Origin: Castellaniella sp040276085
GTDB taxonomy: Bacteria; Pseudomonadota; Gammaproteobacteria; Burkholderiales; Burkholderiaceae_B
NCBI RefSeq assembly: GCF_040276085.1
Contig: NZ_JBELOK010000012.1
Span: 1-64,000 of the forward strand
Reading direction: 5' to 3'
DNA length: 64,000 nt
In this document: positions 8,542 through 16,597 of the stretch, one piece after another
Position numbering within the stretch: position 1 is the stretch's first letter
How the letters are laid out: each line of letters opens with the position of its first letter
Made by a program: the position numbers and the translations under genes
Notes under the pieces: model-generated
Seen by the model: the letters and a program-made list of their open reading frames with translations, nothing else
What the model was told of the DNA's origin: nothing
Databases searched by the model: none

Positions 8542-9891
8542 TTATGCCGCTGGAATATCCTTGGCTGCCACCATTTTGACGGTTTCGATTTGGTCGCCGG
8601 AGTATTTCCAGATATTGACCGGGGTGATGACGTCGCCGTTTTTGTCGAAATCGCACGGGCCGGCAACACCGTTGTAGTTGATTTTCTTTTTGGCCTTGAG
8701 TGCCTTGAGCATCTCGGTGATACGGCCTTGATCGCCGCCGTCGATCAGATCGCCCGGCGGGTTGGCGATTTCACGCAGGTGATCGCGCAAGACGGTGCCG
8801 GTGATCTTGGAGGCATCCGTGGCCCCTGCTGCTACCGCAGCTGCCATGGCCAAGCCCGCCACCATGCCGGCGTCGTAGGAGCAGGTGGTAAACGGCGGGA
8901 AGTGGTCGTATTTGTAGGTTTCCATGTAGGTTTTGGCGAAGTCTTTGTACGACTGCGTGGTGGTGTCCTCGCCGGGAGCCGTGCCGTAGCGGCCGTCTAT
9001 GACCTTGCCGCCAACTTCTTTGATGATGTCGATGCTGGCGTTGCCATCGGTGAACTGCCAGTTGGTGAAGTTGAAAGTATCGCGGGATTCTTTACAAATG
9101 GCGATGGTATGGGCCGGGTAGCTGACGATGAGTAGGAGGTCGGGTTTGTCTTTGAGCGCCTGGGACAGCATGGATTTGTACGTAGGCTGGACTTCTTCGG
9201 GGTGTGGTACCTGGGCCAGCACTGTGCCGCCGCGTTTTTTGAAGGCCGCGGCAAAGGCATTGGACAAGCCCTGCCCGTAGGGGTTGTTGATGTAGATGGT
9301 GGCGACTTTCTTGAACTTGTAGTTGGGGTCGATTTCGCCGTTGACGAATTGTGCGGCCACCACACCTTGCATGGCGTCGGAGGCACTGGTACGGAACAGG
9401 AGATCGGCCTTGGCATCGGCGGGCAGCACACTGACCAGCGGAGAAGTGGTGCCGTTACCAATTTGCAGAACCCCTGAAGGGATGGTGACTGAGGTGGCAA
9501 TGGCCACCGTTACGCCGCTAGACCAGCCGTTGATGATGATCGGCGTGTGTTGGGTGTCGACCATCTGGCGGGCAGCTTGCACACCCACGGTGGGCAATGT
9601 GGCGCTATCGGCCGTGACGTGGTTGGCGATGATCGGGCCGCCGAAGACCTCTTTTGCGGCAGTGTTGATCTGATCCACCGCCAGACGCACGGCGTCCCGG
9701 TAGTAGGGGCCAAACTCGGCTGCCGAACCTGTCATGGGCAGAACCTGGCCAAGATTGATGGCAGGTGGGCCCCCGGCAGCAAGTGCGCGATGCAGCGGCA
9801 ACATGCCGCCAATCATCATCATGCCGCCTGTTGCCCCGACAGATTGCAGGAATTGGCGACGTGATTTAGGGGTGGAAGTCTGATCCGACAT
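8542..9891 (-). CDS. Branched-chain amino acid-type ABC transporter substrate-binding protein (Tat signal)
   Basis: Periplasmic binding protein of the Peripla_BP_6 (LivJ/LivK-like) family, 449 residues. The N-terminus carries a twin-arginine motif, SRRQFLQ (about residues 10-16), a hydrophobic stretch rich in Gly and Met, and an AxA-like end (HRALAAGG), so export by the Tat route is likely. The mature part starts INLGQVLPMTGSAAEFGPYYRDA, typical of this family. At about 415 mature residues it is longer than E. coli LivJ. The start at 9891 has AGGAG upstream; a longer in-frame start exists but would put 14 residues before the Tat motif. It is presumably the partner of LivGFHM. Confidence 0.9.
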   Translation of the reverse strand: MSDQTSTPKSRRQFLQSVGATGGMMMIGGMLPLHRALAAGGPPAINLGQVLPMTGSAAEFGPYYRDAVRLAVDQINTAAKEVFGGPIIANHVTADSATLPTVGVQAARQMVDTQHTPIIINGWSSGVTVAIATSVTIPSGVLQIGNGTTSPLVSVLPADAKADLLFRTSASDAMQGVVAAQFVNGEIDPNYKFKKVATIYINNPYGQGLSNAFAAAFKKRGGTVLAQVPHPEEVQPTYKSMLSQALKDKPDLLLIVSYPAHTIAICKESRDTFNFTNWQFTDGNASIDIIKEVGGKVIDGRYGTAPGEDTTTQSYKDFAKTYMETYKYDHFPPFTTCSYDAGMVAGLAMAAAVAAGATDASKITGTVLRDHLREIANPPGDLIDGGDQGRITEMLKALKAKKKINYNGVAGPCDFDKNGDVITPVNIWKYSGDQIETVKMVAAKDIPAA

Positions 9892-9964
9892 GGAGGGTCT
9901 CCTTTTATTGGTGGCTGACGGTACCGCAGGCAAACGTAAAAGAGGCTCGGATGCTTTCGAGTCT

Positions 9965-9984
9965 GGCGCCGGGTGGCGCCGGGT
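9965..9984. repeat. 10-bp tandem duplication upstream of the binding-protein gene
   Basis: GGCGCCGGGT occurs twice in tandem (9965-9974 and 9975-9984). A small hairpin, GCCTC-GGTT-GAGGC (9989-10002), follows. Both lie in the leader or promoter region of the minus-strand binding-protein gene. The rest of the 397-bp gap (to 10288) is AT-rich from about 10090 to 10205, and holds the mra promoter and operator. Confidence 0.5.
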
Positions 9985-10215
9985 TGGAGCCTCGGTTGAG
10001 GCACGGATTCATTACATAGGCTGGCCCCAGGTCTGTCAATCGGGGATTGGCACGAGTTCAGAAAACGCCTGGATCATGGTTTGTGCCTATTTATGCTGAT
10101 AAAGGACATTCAGTTTGTTTTGCAGTTCATTGATTTTTCAAGATTTTATTTTTTATGAAATTGTTCAAAACAGTTGTAAGTGCTTGTTGTCATTGAATAA
10201 ATCTTGAGTTTCTCC

Positions 10216-10244
10216 TTGACCGCCTTGCGGGTATCCCGTAGAGT
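10216..10244 (+). promoter_or_regulatory. Candidate mra (dcw cluster) promoter
   Basis: TTGACC (10216-10221) and TAGAGT (10239-10244) are separated by 17 bp, an arrangement close to sigma-70 consensus. The -10 box abuts the first GTGGG box of the probable MraZ operator, as expected for repression of the dcw cluster by MraZ. Confidence 0.65.
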
Positions 10245-10277
10245 GGGGAAAAGTAGATTTTTGTGTGACGAAGTGGG
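10243..10277 (+). promoter_or_regulatory. Probable MraZ operator (four phased GTGGG-like boxes)
   Basis: GTGGG (10243), GTAGA (10253), GTGTG (10263) and GTGGG (10273) start at exact 10-bp intervals between the promoter and the mraZ start codon. MraZ is known to bind direct repeats of TGGG-type boxes spaced by about one helical turn upstream of its own gene. The outer boxes are perfect and the inner two are degenerate. Confidence 0.75.
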
Positions 10278-10288
10278 AGACACAACCC

Positions 10289-10717
10289 ATGTTTCAAGGA
10301 AGCAGTGCGCTAACGTTGGATGCCAAAGGTCGGATGTCAATCCCGGCCCGGTACCGCGACGCCCTGCTGTCCGACGAGCAAGGCTGTCTTACCCTGACGC
10401 GTCATCCGGACGGCTGTCTGATGCTGTATCCGCGCTCTACATGGGAAATCAAACGTGCCCAGATATCTGCACTGACAGCTGCTGCGCGGCCATTGCAGCG
10501 GTTTGTGCTGGGGAGTGCCCAGGATGTCGAGATGGATTCAGCCGGACGAATTCTAGTATCACCCGAGTTGCGTGAAGCAGCCGATTTAAAGCGAGAAGTG
10601 ATGTTGTTGGGGTTGGGGTCGGGTTTTGAATTGTGGAATCGCGAGCAGTGGGAAGCCCGCGGTCTGCAGGACGTCAACCAGCTGGATGCTTCCATTCTTG
10701 AGCAGATTTCTTTCTGA
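10289..10717 (+). CDS. mraZ: Transcriptional regulator MraZ
   Basis: MraZ (142 residues) is a ring-forming DNA-binding protein that represses the division and cell-wall cluster it heads. The two AbrB-like half-domains are visible: LDAKGRMSIPARYRD near residue 9 and MDSAGRILVSPELREAA near residue 86, each with the DxxGR motif. The start at MFQGSS is set by homology; an in-frame GTG 24 bases upstream lies within the operator and is less likely. It is separated from rsmH by 9 bases. Confidence 0.96.
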   Translation: MFQGSSALTLDAKGRMSIPARYRDALLSDEQGCLTLTRHPDGCLMLYPRSTWEIKRAQISALTAAARPLQRFVLGSAQDVEMDSAGRILVSPELREAADLKREVMLLGLGSGFELWNREQWEARGLQDVNQLDASILEQISF

Positions 10718-10726
10718 GCCCCGTCC

Positions 10727-11785
10727 ATGGCGTATTCCCACCGTACCGTTCTGCTGGAACCGGCGATCGACGCATTGTTGAATGCGTCGTTTGGCCGCGG
10801 TGCGCTTTACGCTTCTTCTCCCGACCTTAACGGTGTTTACGTCGATGCAACCTTTGGCCGCGGCGGCCACAGCCGGCTGCTGCTGCAGCGCTTGGCGCCG
10901 GGTGCCCGATTACTGGTTTTTGATAAAGACCCGGAAGCCATCGCGATCGCCCGCCAGCTGGCGGCTGAAGATGCGCGTGTTGAGGTGGTGCACGATGGCT
11001 TTGCAACGCTTGGTCAGCAGCTGGATGATCGCGGGCTGGCGCAGGTGGATGGAGTACTGATGGATCTCGGGGTGTCGTCACCGCAAATTGACGATGCCAG
11101 CCGTGGTTTTTCATTTATGCGCGATGGCCCATTGGACATGCGTATGGACACAACTCGGGGGCAGACCGCCGCCGACTGGTTGGCGCAGGCCGACCAAGAT
11201 CAGATCAAGGAGGTCATTGCTCATTATGGCGAAGAACGGTTTGCTTTCCAGATTGCAAAGGCGATTGTTTCGGGCCGCCAATCCGGGGTGCTGCGCACCA
11301 CGAGCCAATTGGCCCAGCTCGTCGCCGGTGTCGTCCGCACGCGCGAAAAAGGCCAGCATCCGGCCACACGGACGTTTCAAGCTATACGGATTTACATCAA
11401 TGCGGAGCTCGAAGAACTCGCGCACGCCCTCCCGGCAGCCCTGAGTCATTTACGTGACGGCGGGCGGCTGGCGGTGATCAGCTTTCATTCCCTGGAAGAC
11501 CGCATGGTGAAACAGTGCTTGGCAGCGGCTGCGCGGCCGGGCCAGGAGCAGGCGCGCCTGCCAATCCCAGAGAAGGATATGCCCAAGCCCTGGGTGAACT
11601 TGCTCGGCCGTGTGCAAGCGGATGCCGCTGAGGTTCAGGACAATGTCCGTTCGCGTTCGGCTGTGCTGCGCGTGGCTCAACGCACGGCAGAGCCGCTGTC
11701 CGCCGGGCAGGCGGCGGCTTTGGTGCATCTGCCGGGCCAGCCTGCGGCGGGTGCCAGGCGGTCGGGCAAAAGGGGGCATCGATGA
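10727..11785 (+). CDS. rsmH: 16S rRNA (cytosine(1402)-N(4))-methyltransferase RsmH
   Basis: SAM-dependent methyltransferase (old name MraW) that methylates N4 of C1402 in the decoding centre of 16S rRNA. The SAM-binding start is VDATFGRGGHSRLLL near residue 37. DGVLMDLGVSSPQID, the GPLDMRMD block and the C-terminal ISFHSLEDRMVK block are all present. Its 352 residues slightly exceed the E. coli length (313); the extra residues include a short insert near residue 20 and an alanine-rich C-terminal tail. It overlaps ftsL by 4 bases. Confidence 0.96.
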   Translation: MAYSHRTVLLEPAIDALLNASFGRGALYASSPDLNGVYVDATFGRGGHSRLLLQRLAPGARLLVFDKDPEAIAIARQLAAEDARVEVVHDGFATLGQQLDDRGLAQVDGVLMDLGVSSPQIDDASRGFSFMRDGPLDMRMDTTRGQTAADWLAQADQDQIKEVIAHYGEERFAFQIAKAIVSGRQSGVLRTTSQLAQLVAGVVRTREKGQHPATRTFQAIRIYINAELEELAHALPAALSHLRDGGRLAVISFHSLEDRMVKQCLAAAARPGQEQARLPIPEKDMPKPWVNLLGRVQADAAEVQDNVRSRSAVLRVAQRTAEPLSAGQAAALVHLPGQPAAGARRSGKRGHR

Positions 11786-12081
11786 TCCGGGTGGCCATCT
11801 TCCTGGCATTTTGCCTCATGCTCTCGGCCATTTCCCTGGTTACCGCGCGCTTTCAGACGCGCGAACTGTTTGTCGCATCCGAGCGCCTTAAATCGCAAGC
11901 CCACGAGCTCGACACCGAGTGGCGCCGTTTGCAACTTGAGCGCGCAGAACTGGCCCGCAACGTGCGTATCGATTCGCTGGCGCGCACCGAGTTGCACTTG
12001 ATCCCGGTGACGCCGGATCGCACGATTTATCTGCAAGAGCCGGCACCGGCTGCAACCTCCTCATCCGGAGGGCGGCCATGA
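11782..12081 (+). CDS. ftsL: Cell division protein FtsL
   Basis: Small bitopic division protein (99 residues) that joins FtsQ and FtsB to activate septal peptidoglycan synthesis. It has a short N-terminus, one membrane segment (about residues 3-22) and a periplasmic coiled-coil-like region (RLKSQAHELDTEWRRLQLERAEL). The position between rsmH and ftsI, with ATGA overlaps at both ends, supports the call more than sequence similarity does, because FtsL is poorly conserved. Confidence 0.92.
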   Translation: MIRVAIFLAFCLMLSAISLVTARFQTRELFVASERLKSQAHELDTEWRRLQLERAELARNVRIDSLARTELHLIPVTPDRTIYLQEPAPAATSSSGGRP

Positions 12082-13814
12082 AGCGCTTTGGTTTCCATGA
12101 AAGCCCTGTATTGGCCAGTCGCCCGGTCTTCTGGCGGGCGCGGCTGGTGGTAATTGTGCTGATGCTGGCATTTGTGGCACTGGTGGCCAAGGCCTTGTCG
12201 CTGCAGATTCTGTCCAACGAATTCCTGCAGCGCCAGGGCGAGCGCCGCTACGAGCGCACCCTGGTGCTGCCCGCCTCTCGTGGCAAGATCTTTGATCGCA
12301 GCGGCTCGGTGGTGCTGGCGTCCAGCATGCCGGTGCGCGCCATTTGGGTGATCCCCGAAGACTTCCACAAAGCCAGTGACAGCCAGGTAAAGCAGTTGTC
12401 CACCTTGCTGGGCGTCTCCGTGAAAGAAATTCACCAGCGCACGCGCGATGAAGACAAGAATTTTGTGTACCTGCAACGGCAGGTAAGCATGGATGTTGCC
12501 GACAAGATCCGTCAGCTAAAAATCCCCGGGGTACAGCAGTTGCCTGAAACCCGGCGCTATTACCCCGAAGGCGAGGTCATGGCGCATATCCTGGGATTTA
12601 CCAATATCGAAGACCGCGGCATCGAAGGCACCGAGCTGGCATTCAACGATCTTCTCTCGGGCCAGCCAGGTTCGCGTCGTGTCATCAAGGACAGGCTGGG
12701 CCGCGTGGTAGAGGACGTCCAAGCGGTGGTGCCGCCGGTGGACGGACAAAATCTGCAACTGTCCATCGATACTGGTATCCAGTTTGATACCTATACTGCC
12801 CTCAAGGCCGCAATCGAGCAGCACAAGGCGCGGGCGGGAGCGGCCATTGTGGTGGATGCCCACACAGGTGAAATCCTGGCAATGGTGAACCTGCCTTCCT
12901 ACGATCCCAACGATACTGCGCAGCGTACGGGGCCGGCCTTGCGCAACCGCGTCATGACCGACACCTTCGAGCCGGGCTCCATCATGAAGCCCTTTACGGC
13001 CTCGCTGGCACTGGATGAAGGTGTGATCTCGACGCGGACCCAGTTTGACACGGGCAATGGCCGTTATCGCTATCAGGGGTCCCTGATTTCCGACGTGGGC
13101 CACTATGGGGTGCTGACTGTGGGTGGCATCATCCAGCACTCCAGCAACGTCGGCATGACCATGATCTCCGAGCTGCTTAGCTCGCAGGCCATGTGGACAA
13201 AATTCTCCGAACTGGGCTTTGGGCGTGTCCCCGAGACGCATTTCCCAGGCATGGCATCCGGGCGCTTGCGCCCCTGGCAACGTTGGCGCCCCATCGAGCG
13301 GGCCACCATGGCGTACGGCTATGGGCTGTCAGTGTCTCTTATCCAGGTGGCACATGCCTACACCGTATTCGCCCGCGATGGCGACATGGTGTCCTTGTCT
13401 TTATTGCGTCGCGAAGGGCGCCCCACCAGCGTGCAGGTGTATTCGCCCAAGGTGGCGCATCTGATGCGCAGCATGCTCGAAGCTGCCGCTGGGCCGGATG
13501 GCGCCAGGCGGGCCCAGGTGCAGGGGTATCGCGTGGCAGGCAAAAGCGGTACGGCGCGCAAGATTGTTGATGGGCAGTACAGCAAAACCAAATATCGGGG
13601 CTCGTTTGTAGGCTTTGCGCCCGTGTCTGACCCCCGAGTTGTGGTGGCTGTCTCCATTGATGAGCCCACGACCGGTGGCTATTACGGCGGCGCCGTTGCT
13701 GCCCCGGTTTTTTCCGATATTGTTTCCAGCACCCTGCGCCGAATGGGGGTGCGGCCCGATGCGCCCGTGGATTCACTGGTGGCCGTGGCAGAGCAGGGGG
13801 CGCATACACGATGA
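12078..13814 (+). CDS. ftsI: Septal peptidoglycan transpeptidase FtsI (PBP3)
   Basis: Class B penicillin-binding protein that cross-links septal peptidoglycan. One N-terminal membrane anchor (about residues 22-42) is followed by the pedestal domain (RGKIFDRSG near residue 72). The transpeptidase domain has all three motifs: SxxK as S301-I-M-K304, SSN at 355-357 and KSGT at 489-492. Its 578 residues match the family. It overlaps both neighbours by 4 bases. Confidence 0.96.
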   Translation: MKRFGFHESPVLASRPVFWRARLVVIVLMLAFVALVAKALSLQILSNEFLQRQGERRYERTLVLPASRGKIFDRSGSVVLASSMPVRAIWVIPEDFHKASDSQVKQLSTLLGVSVKEIHQRTRDEDKNFVYLQRQVSMDVADKIRQLKIPGVQQLPETRRYYPEGEVMAHILGFTNIEDRGIEGTELAFNDLLSGQPGSRRVIKDRLGRVVEDVQAVVPPVDGQNLQLSIDTGIQFDTYTALKAAIEQHKARAGAAIVVDAHTGEILAMVNLPSYDPNDTAQRTGPALRNRVMTDTFEPGSIMKPFTASLALDEGVISTRTQFDTGNGRYRYQGSLISDVGHYGVLTVGGIIQHSSNVGMTMISELLSSQAMWTKFSELGFGRVPETHFPGMASGRLRPWQRWRPIERATMAYGYGLSVSLIQVAHAYTVFARDGDMVSLSLLRREGRPTSVQVYSPKVAHLMRSMLEAAAGPDGARRAQVQGYRVAGKSGTARKIVDGQYSKTKYRGSFVGFAPVSDPRVVVAVSIDEPTTGGYYGGAVAAPVFSDIVSSTLRRMGVRPDAPVDSLVAVAEQGAHTR

Positions 13815-16597
13815 ATACGATTGATATCCTGGCCTGGCTTGACGAGCGCGTTCAGCGCCATGCTCATCTGTGCCTGGACTCGCGCCAGATTCAGGTGGGA
13901 GATGTTTTCTTTGCCTGCCCCGGTATTGCCACCGATGGGCGTGCCTACATGGGCCAGGCGCAGGCTGCGGGCGCTGCCGCAATTGTGTGTGCCGCAGATG
14001 CCGCACACCCGGTGCCTGATGGCATTCCTGTTCTGATGGTGGAAGATCTGGCCTCTTTGCTCGGCGAGATCGCCCACCTGTGGTATGGCCGTCCTTCGGA
14101 TGCGCTGGCGGTGATTGCAGTGACGGGCACCAATGGCAAGACGTCCACCGTGCGCTGGATTGCGGATGCCATGAATTCCGAGGGCATGCCCTGCGGGACT
14201 GTGGGCACGCTGGGTGTCACGCTGGCTGATGGTAGCAATCTGGGCGGTGTGCTTACCACTCCGGATGTGCTGACCTTGCACCGCAGCCTGGCGGCGATCG
14301 TGCGCTCTGGCGGGCAGGCGGCTGCCATCGAGGCCTCGTCCATCGGTATCGAACAGGGGCGGCTGGATGGCGTGCGCGTGCAAATTGCCGGCTTCACCAA
14401 CCTTACCCGCGATCATCTGGATTACCACGGTACTTTCGAGCGCTACAAGCAGGCCAAGTTTGCCTTGTTCTCGCGGCCCGGGCTGCGGGGCGCGGTGATC
14501 AACGCCGATGATGCCGCAGGGGGTGAACTCCTGGGCATGTCCTTGTCAGCTTCGCACGTGGTGGGCTACAGCTTGCAACGATCATCTGGCGCCGCATTCA
14601 GGGCCGAAGATGTGCAGCATGGCGCCGATGGCCTGGTGTTCAAGCTTTTTGGGCCTGATGGCCGGGTGCAGATTTTTACGCATCTGGTGGGCGAGCACAA
14701 TATTTCCAATCTGTTGCTGGTGGCCGGTGTGTTGCGCGAGCTGGGCTGGGGGATGAGCCGTGTGGCCCGGGCGCTGGCAGTGTTGCATCCCGTGCCTGGC
14801 CGGCTGCAGATGGTGACTGCCATTGGTGGTGCCAGTGCGGCATGCCCGCAGCCTCTGGTGGTGGTGGATTATGCCCATACGCCAGACGCCCTCGAACGTG
14901 TCCTGACGGCACTGCAGCCCGTGGCAGCAGAGCGCGGAGGGCGTGTGTGGTGTGTGTTTGGCTGCGGTGGCGATCGGGATGTCGGCAAGCGCGCCATGAT
15001 GGGTGAAGTCGCAGCTCGGCTGGCCGACGAGCCCGTGGTTACCACCGATAACCCCCGATCAGAATCCCCGGACGCAATTATTGAAGACATTGTGGCCGGC
15101 ATGCCGGCCCGGCCGCACATCGAGCCGGATCGCGCCACTGCAATTCTCGATACTGTCTGGCGGGCCGGCGAACAGGACGTTGTGTTGCTGGCAGGCAAGG
15201 GCCATGAAACCTATCAGGAAGTTCAGCATGTGCGCAGTGCGTTTGATGACCGCGAATGGGCGCGATTTGCGCTGAGCTGGCAGCAGGCCCCGGGGTTGTC
15301 CACCGACACGCGCCACGCCAGTGCCGGCGTGATGTTCCTGGCGCTGCGGGGCGAACATTTTGACGGCCATGACTACCTGGATGCTGCCGCCAAGGCTGGT
15401 GCGCGGGCGGCCATTGTGTCGCACGCAGTGGCTGGGGCAGCCATCGCGCAGATTGTGCTTGGCGACACCCATCAGGCGCTGATCCGGGTGGCCAGTGTGT
15501 GGCGCCGGCAGTTTGATCTGCCTGTGATTGCCGTCACCGGCAGCAACGGCAAGACCACCACCAAAGAAATGATCAGTGCCATTTTGGCCGCGTGGTGGGG
15601 CGACGCCGCCCGTCTGGCCACTTGGGGCAATTTCAACAACGAAATTGGCGTGCCGCTGACGGTGATGCGCTTGGGCAAGACGCATCGCGCTGCCGTGCTG
15701 GAACTGGGTATGAACCATCCCGGAGAAATCGCCGTGCTGGCAGCAATTGCTGCGCCGACAGTGGCGCTGGTGAACAATGCGCAGCGCGAACACCAGGAGT
15801 TCATGAGCTCGGTAGAAGCCGTTGCCCGGGAAAACGGTGCCGTGCTGCAGGCCCTGCCTGCCAACGGTGTGGCCGTGTTTCCCGACGACGAACCCTTTAC
15901 CGGTTTGTGGCAGCAACTGGCTGCGCCGCGCAAAACCTTGCGCTTTGGCTTTGATGAAAATGCCCAGGTACACGCCTCCCGGATTCAGGCAGGAACAGAT
16001 CACACCGAATTTCGCCTGCATGTAGGTCAGGAGGTGATCCCCGTTACCTTGCACGCCCCAGGCCGCCATAATCTGCGCAATGCCCTGGCTGCGGCAGCGT
16101 GCGCCCGTGCCGCCGGGGCGCCCCTGTCCACCATCGCCGCAGGCCTTGCCGCCTTTGTGCCGGTGGGCGGACGCATGCGCCCCCAGCTGCTGGCCGATGG
16201 TTTTCATCTGATCGACGACACCTATAACGCCAATCCTGATTCGGTGCGTGCCGCCATCGATGTGCTGGCTGGTCTGGATGGCCGGAAAGTACTGGTATTG
16301 GGCGATATGGCCGAGGTCGGAGACCAAGGGCCCTCCATGCATGCCGAGGTAGGTACCTATGCTCGCCAGTGCGGCATTCAGTGCCTGCTGACCCTGGGTA
16401 CCGCAAGTGTCGAGGCTGCCCGCGCCTTTGGTGACGGCGCGCAGGCGTTTGATTCGCTGGATGCCTTGCTGCCGCGGCTGCTGGCTGCCCGACCCGCCCA
16501 CATTCTGGTCAAGGGTTCGCGCAGCATGCGGATGGAGCGCGTGGTGCACGCCCTGCAAACCAATGGTGCAGACCAAGGGGGGAATCATGCTGCTTGA
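13811..16597 (+). CDS. murE-murF: Fused MurE-MurF peptidoglycan ligase
   Basis: A single 928-residue frame joins two Mur ligases that are separate proteins in E. coli. The N-terminal half is MurE (adds meso-diaminopimelate): P-loop TGTNGKTS at 105-112, and the DNPR motif at 413-416, which selects meso-DAP. The C-terminal half is MurF (adds D-Ala-D-Ala): DTR motif near 499-501, P-loop TGSNGKTT at 576-583, and NNEIG plus the DDTYNANPDS motif. The MurF N-terminus is trimmed to a few residues before the DTR motif, and no start or stop codon separates the two halves. The fusion is known from Bordetella relatives, so it is not an assembly artefact. Both steps are cytosolic. Confidence 0.95.
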   Translation: MNTIDILAWLDERVQRHAHLCLDSRQIQVGDVFFACPGIATDGRAYMGQAQAAGAAAIVCAADAAHPVPDGIPVLMVEDLASLLGEIAHLWYGRPSDALAVIAVTGTNGKTSTVRWIADAMNSEGMPCGTVGTLGVTLADGSNLGGVLTTPDVLTLHRSLAAIVRSGGQAAAIEASSIGIEQGRLDGVRVQIAGFTNLTRDHLDYHGTFERYKQAKFALFSRPGLRGAVINADDAAGGELLGMSLSASHVVGYSLQRSSGAAFRAEDVQHGADGLVFKLFGPDGRVQIFTHLVGEHNISNLLLVAGVLRELGWGMSRVARALAVLHPVPGRLQMVTAIGGASAACPQPLVVVDYAHTPDALERVLTALQPVAAERGGRVWCVFGCGGDRDVGKRAMMGEVAARLADEPVVTTDNPRSESPDAIIEDIVAGMPARPHIEPDRATAILDTVWRAGEQDVVLLAGKGHETYQEVQHVRSAFDDREWARFALSWQQAPGLSTDTRHASAGVMFLALRGEHFDGHDYLDAAAKAGARAAIVSHAVAGAAIAQIVLGDTHQALIRVASVWRRQFDLPVIAVTGSNGKTTTKEMISAILAAWWGDAARLATWGNFNNEIGVPLTVMRLGKTHRAAVLELGMNHPGEIAVLAAIAAPTVALVNNAQREHQEFMSSVEAVARENGAVLQALPANGVAVFPDDEPFTGLWQQLAAPRKTLRFGFDENAQVHASRIQAGTDHTEFRLHVGQEVIPVTLHAPGRHNLRNALAAAACARAAGAPLSTIAAGLAAFVPVGGRMRPQLLADGFHLIDDTYNANPDSVRAAIDVLAGLDGRKVLVLGDMAEVGDQGPSMHAEVGTYARQCGIQCLLTLGTASVEAARAFGDGAQAFDSLDALLPRLLAARPAHILVKGSRSMRMERVVHALQTNGADQGGNHAA

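Noticed and set aside
15059..16588. A 509-codon minus-strand open frame opposite the MurF half
   Set aside because: It mirrors conserved MurF sequence and has no family pattern or ribosome-binding site of its own.
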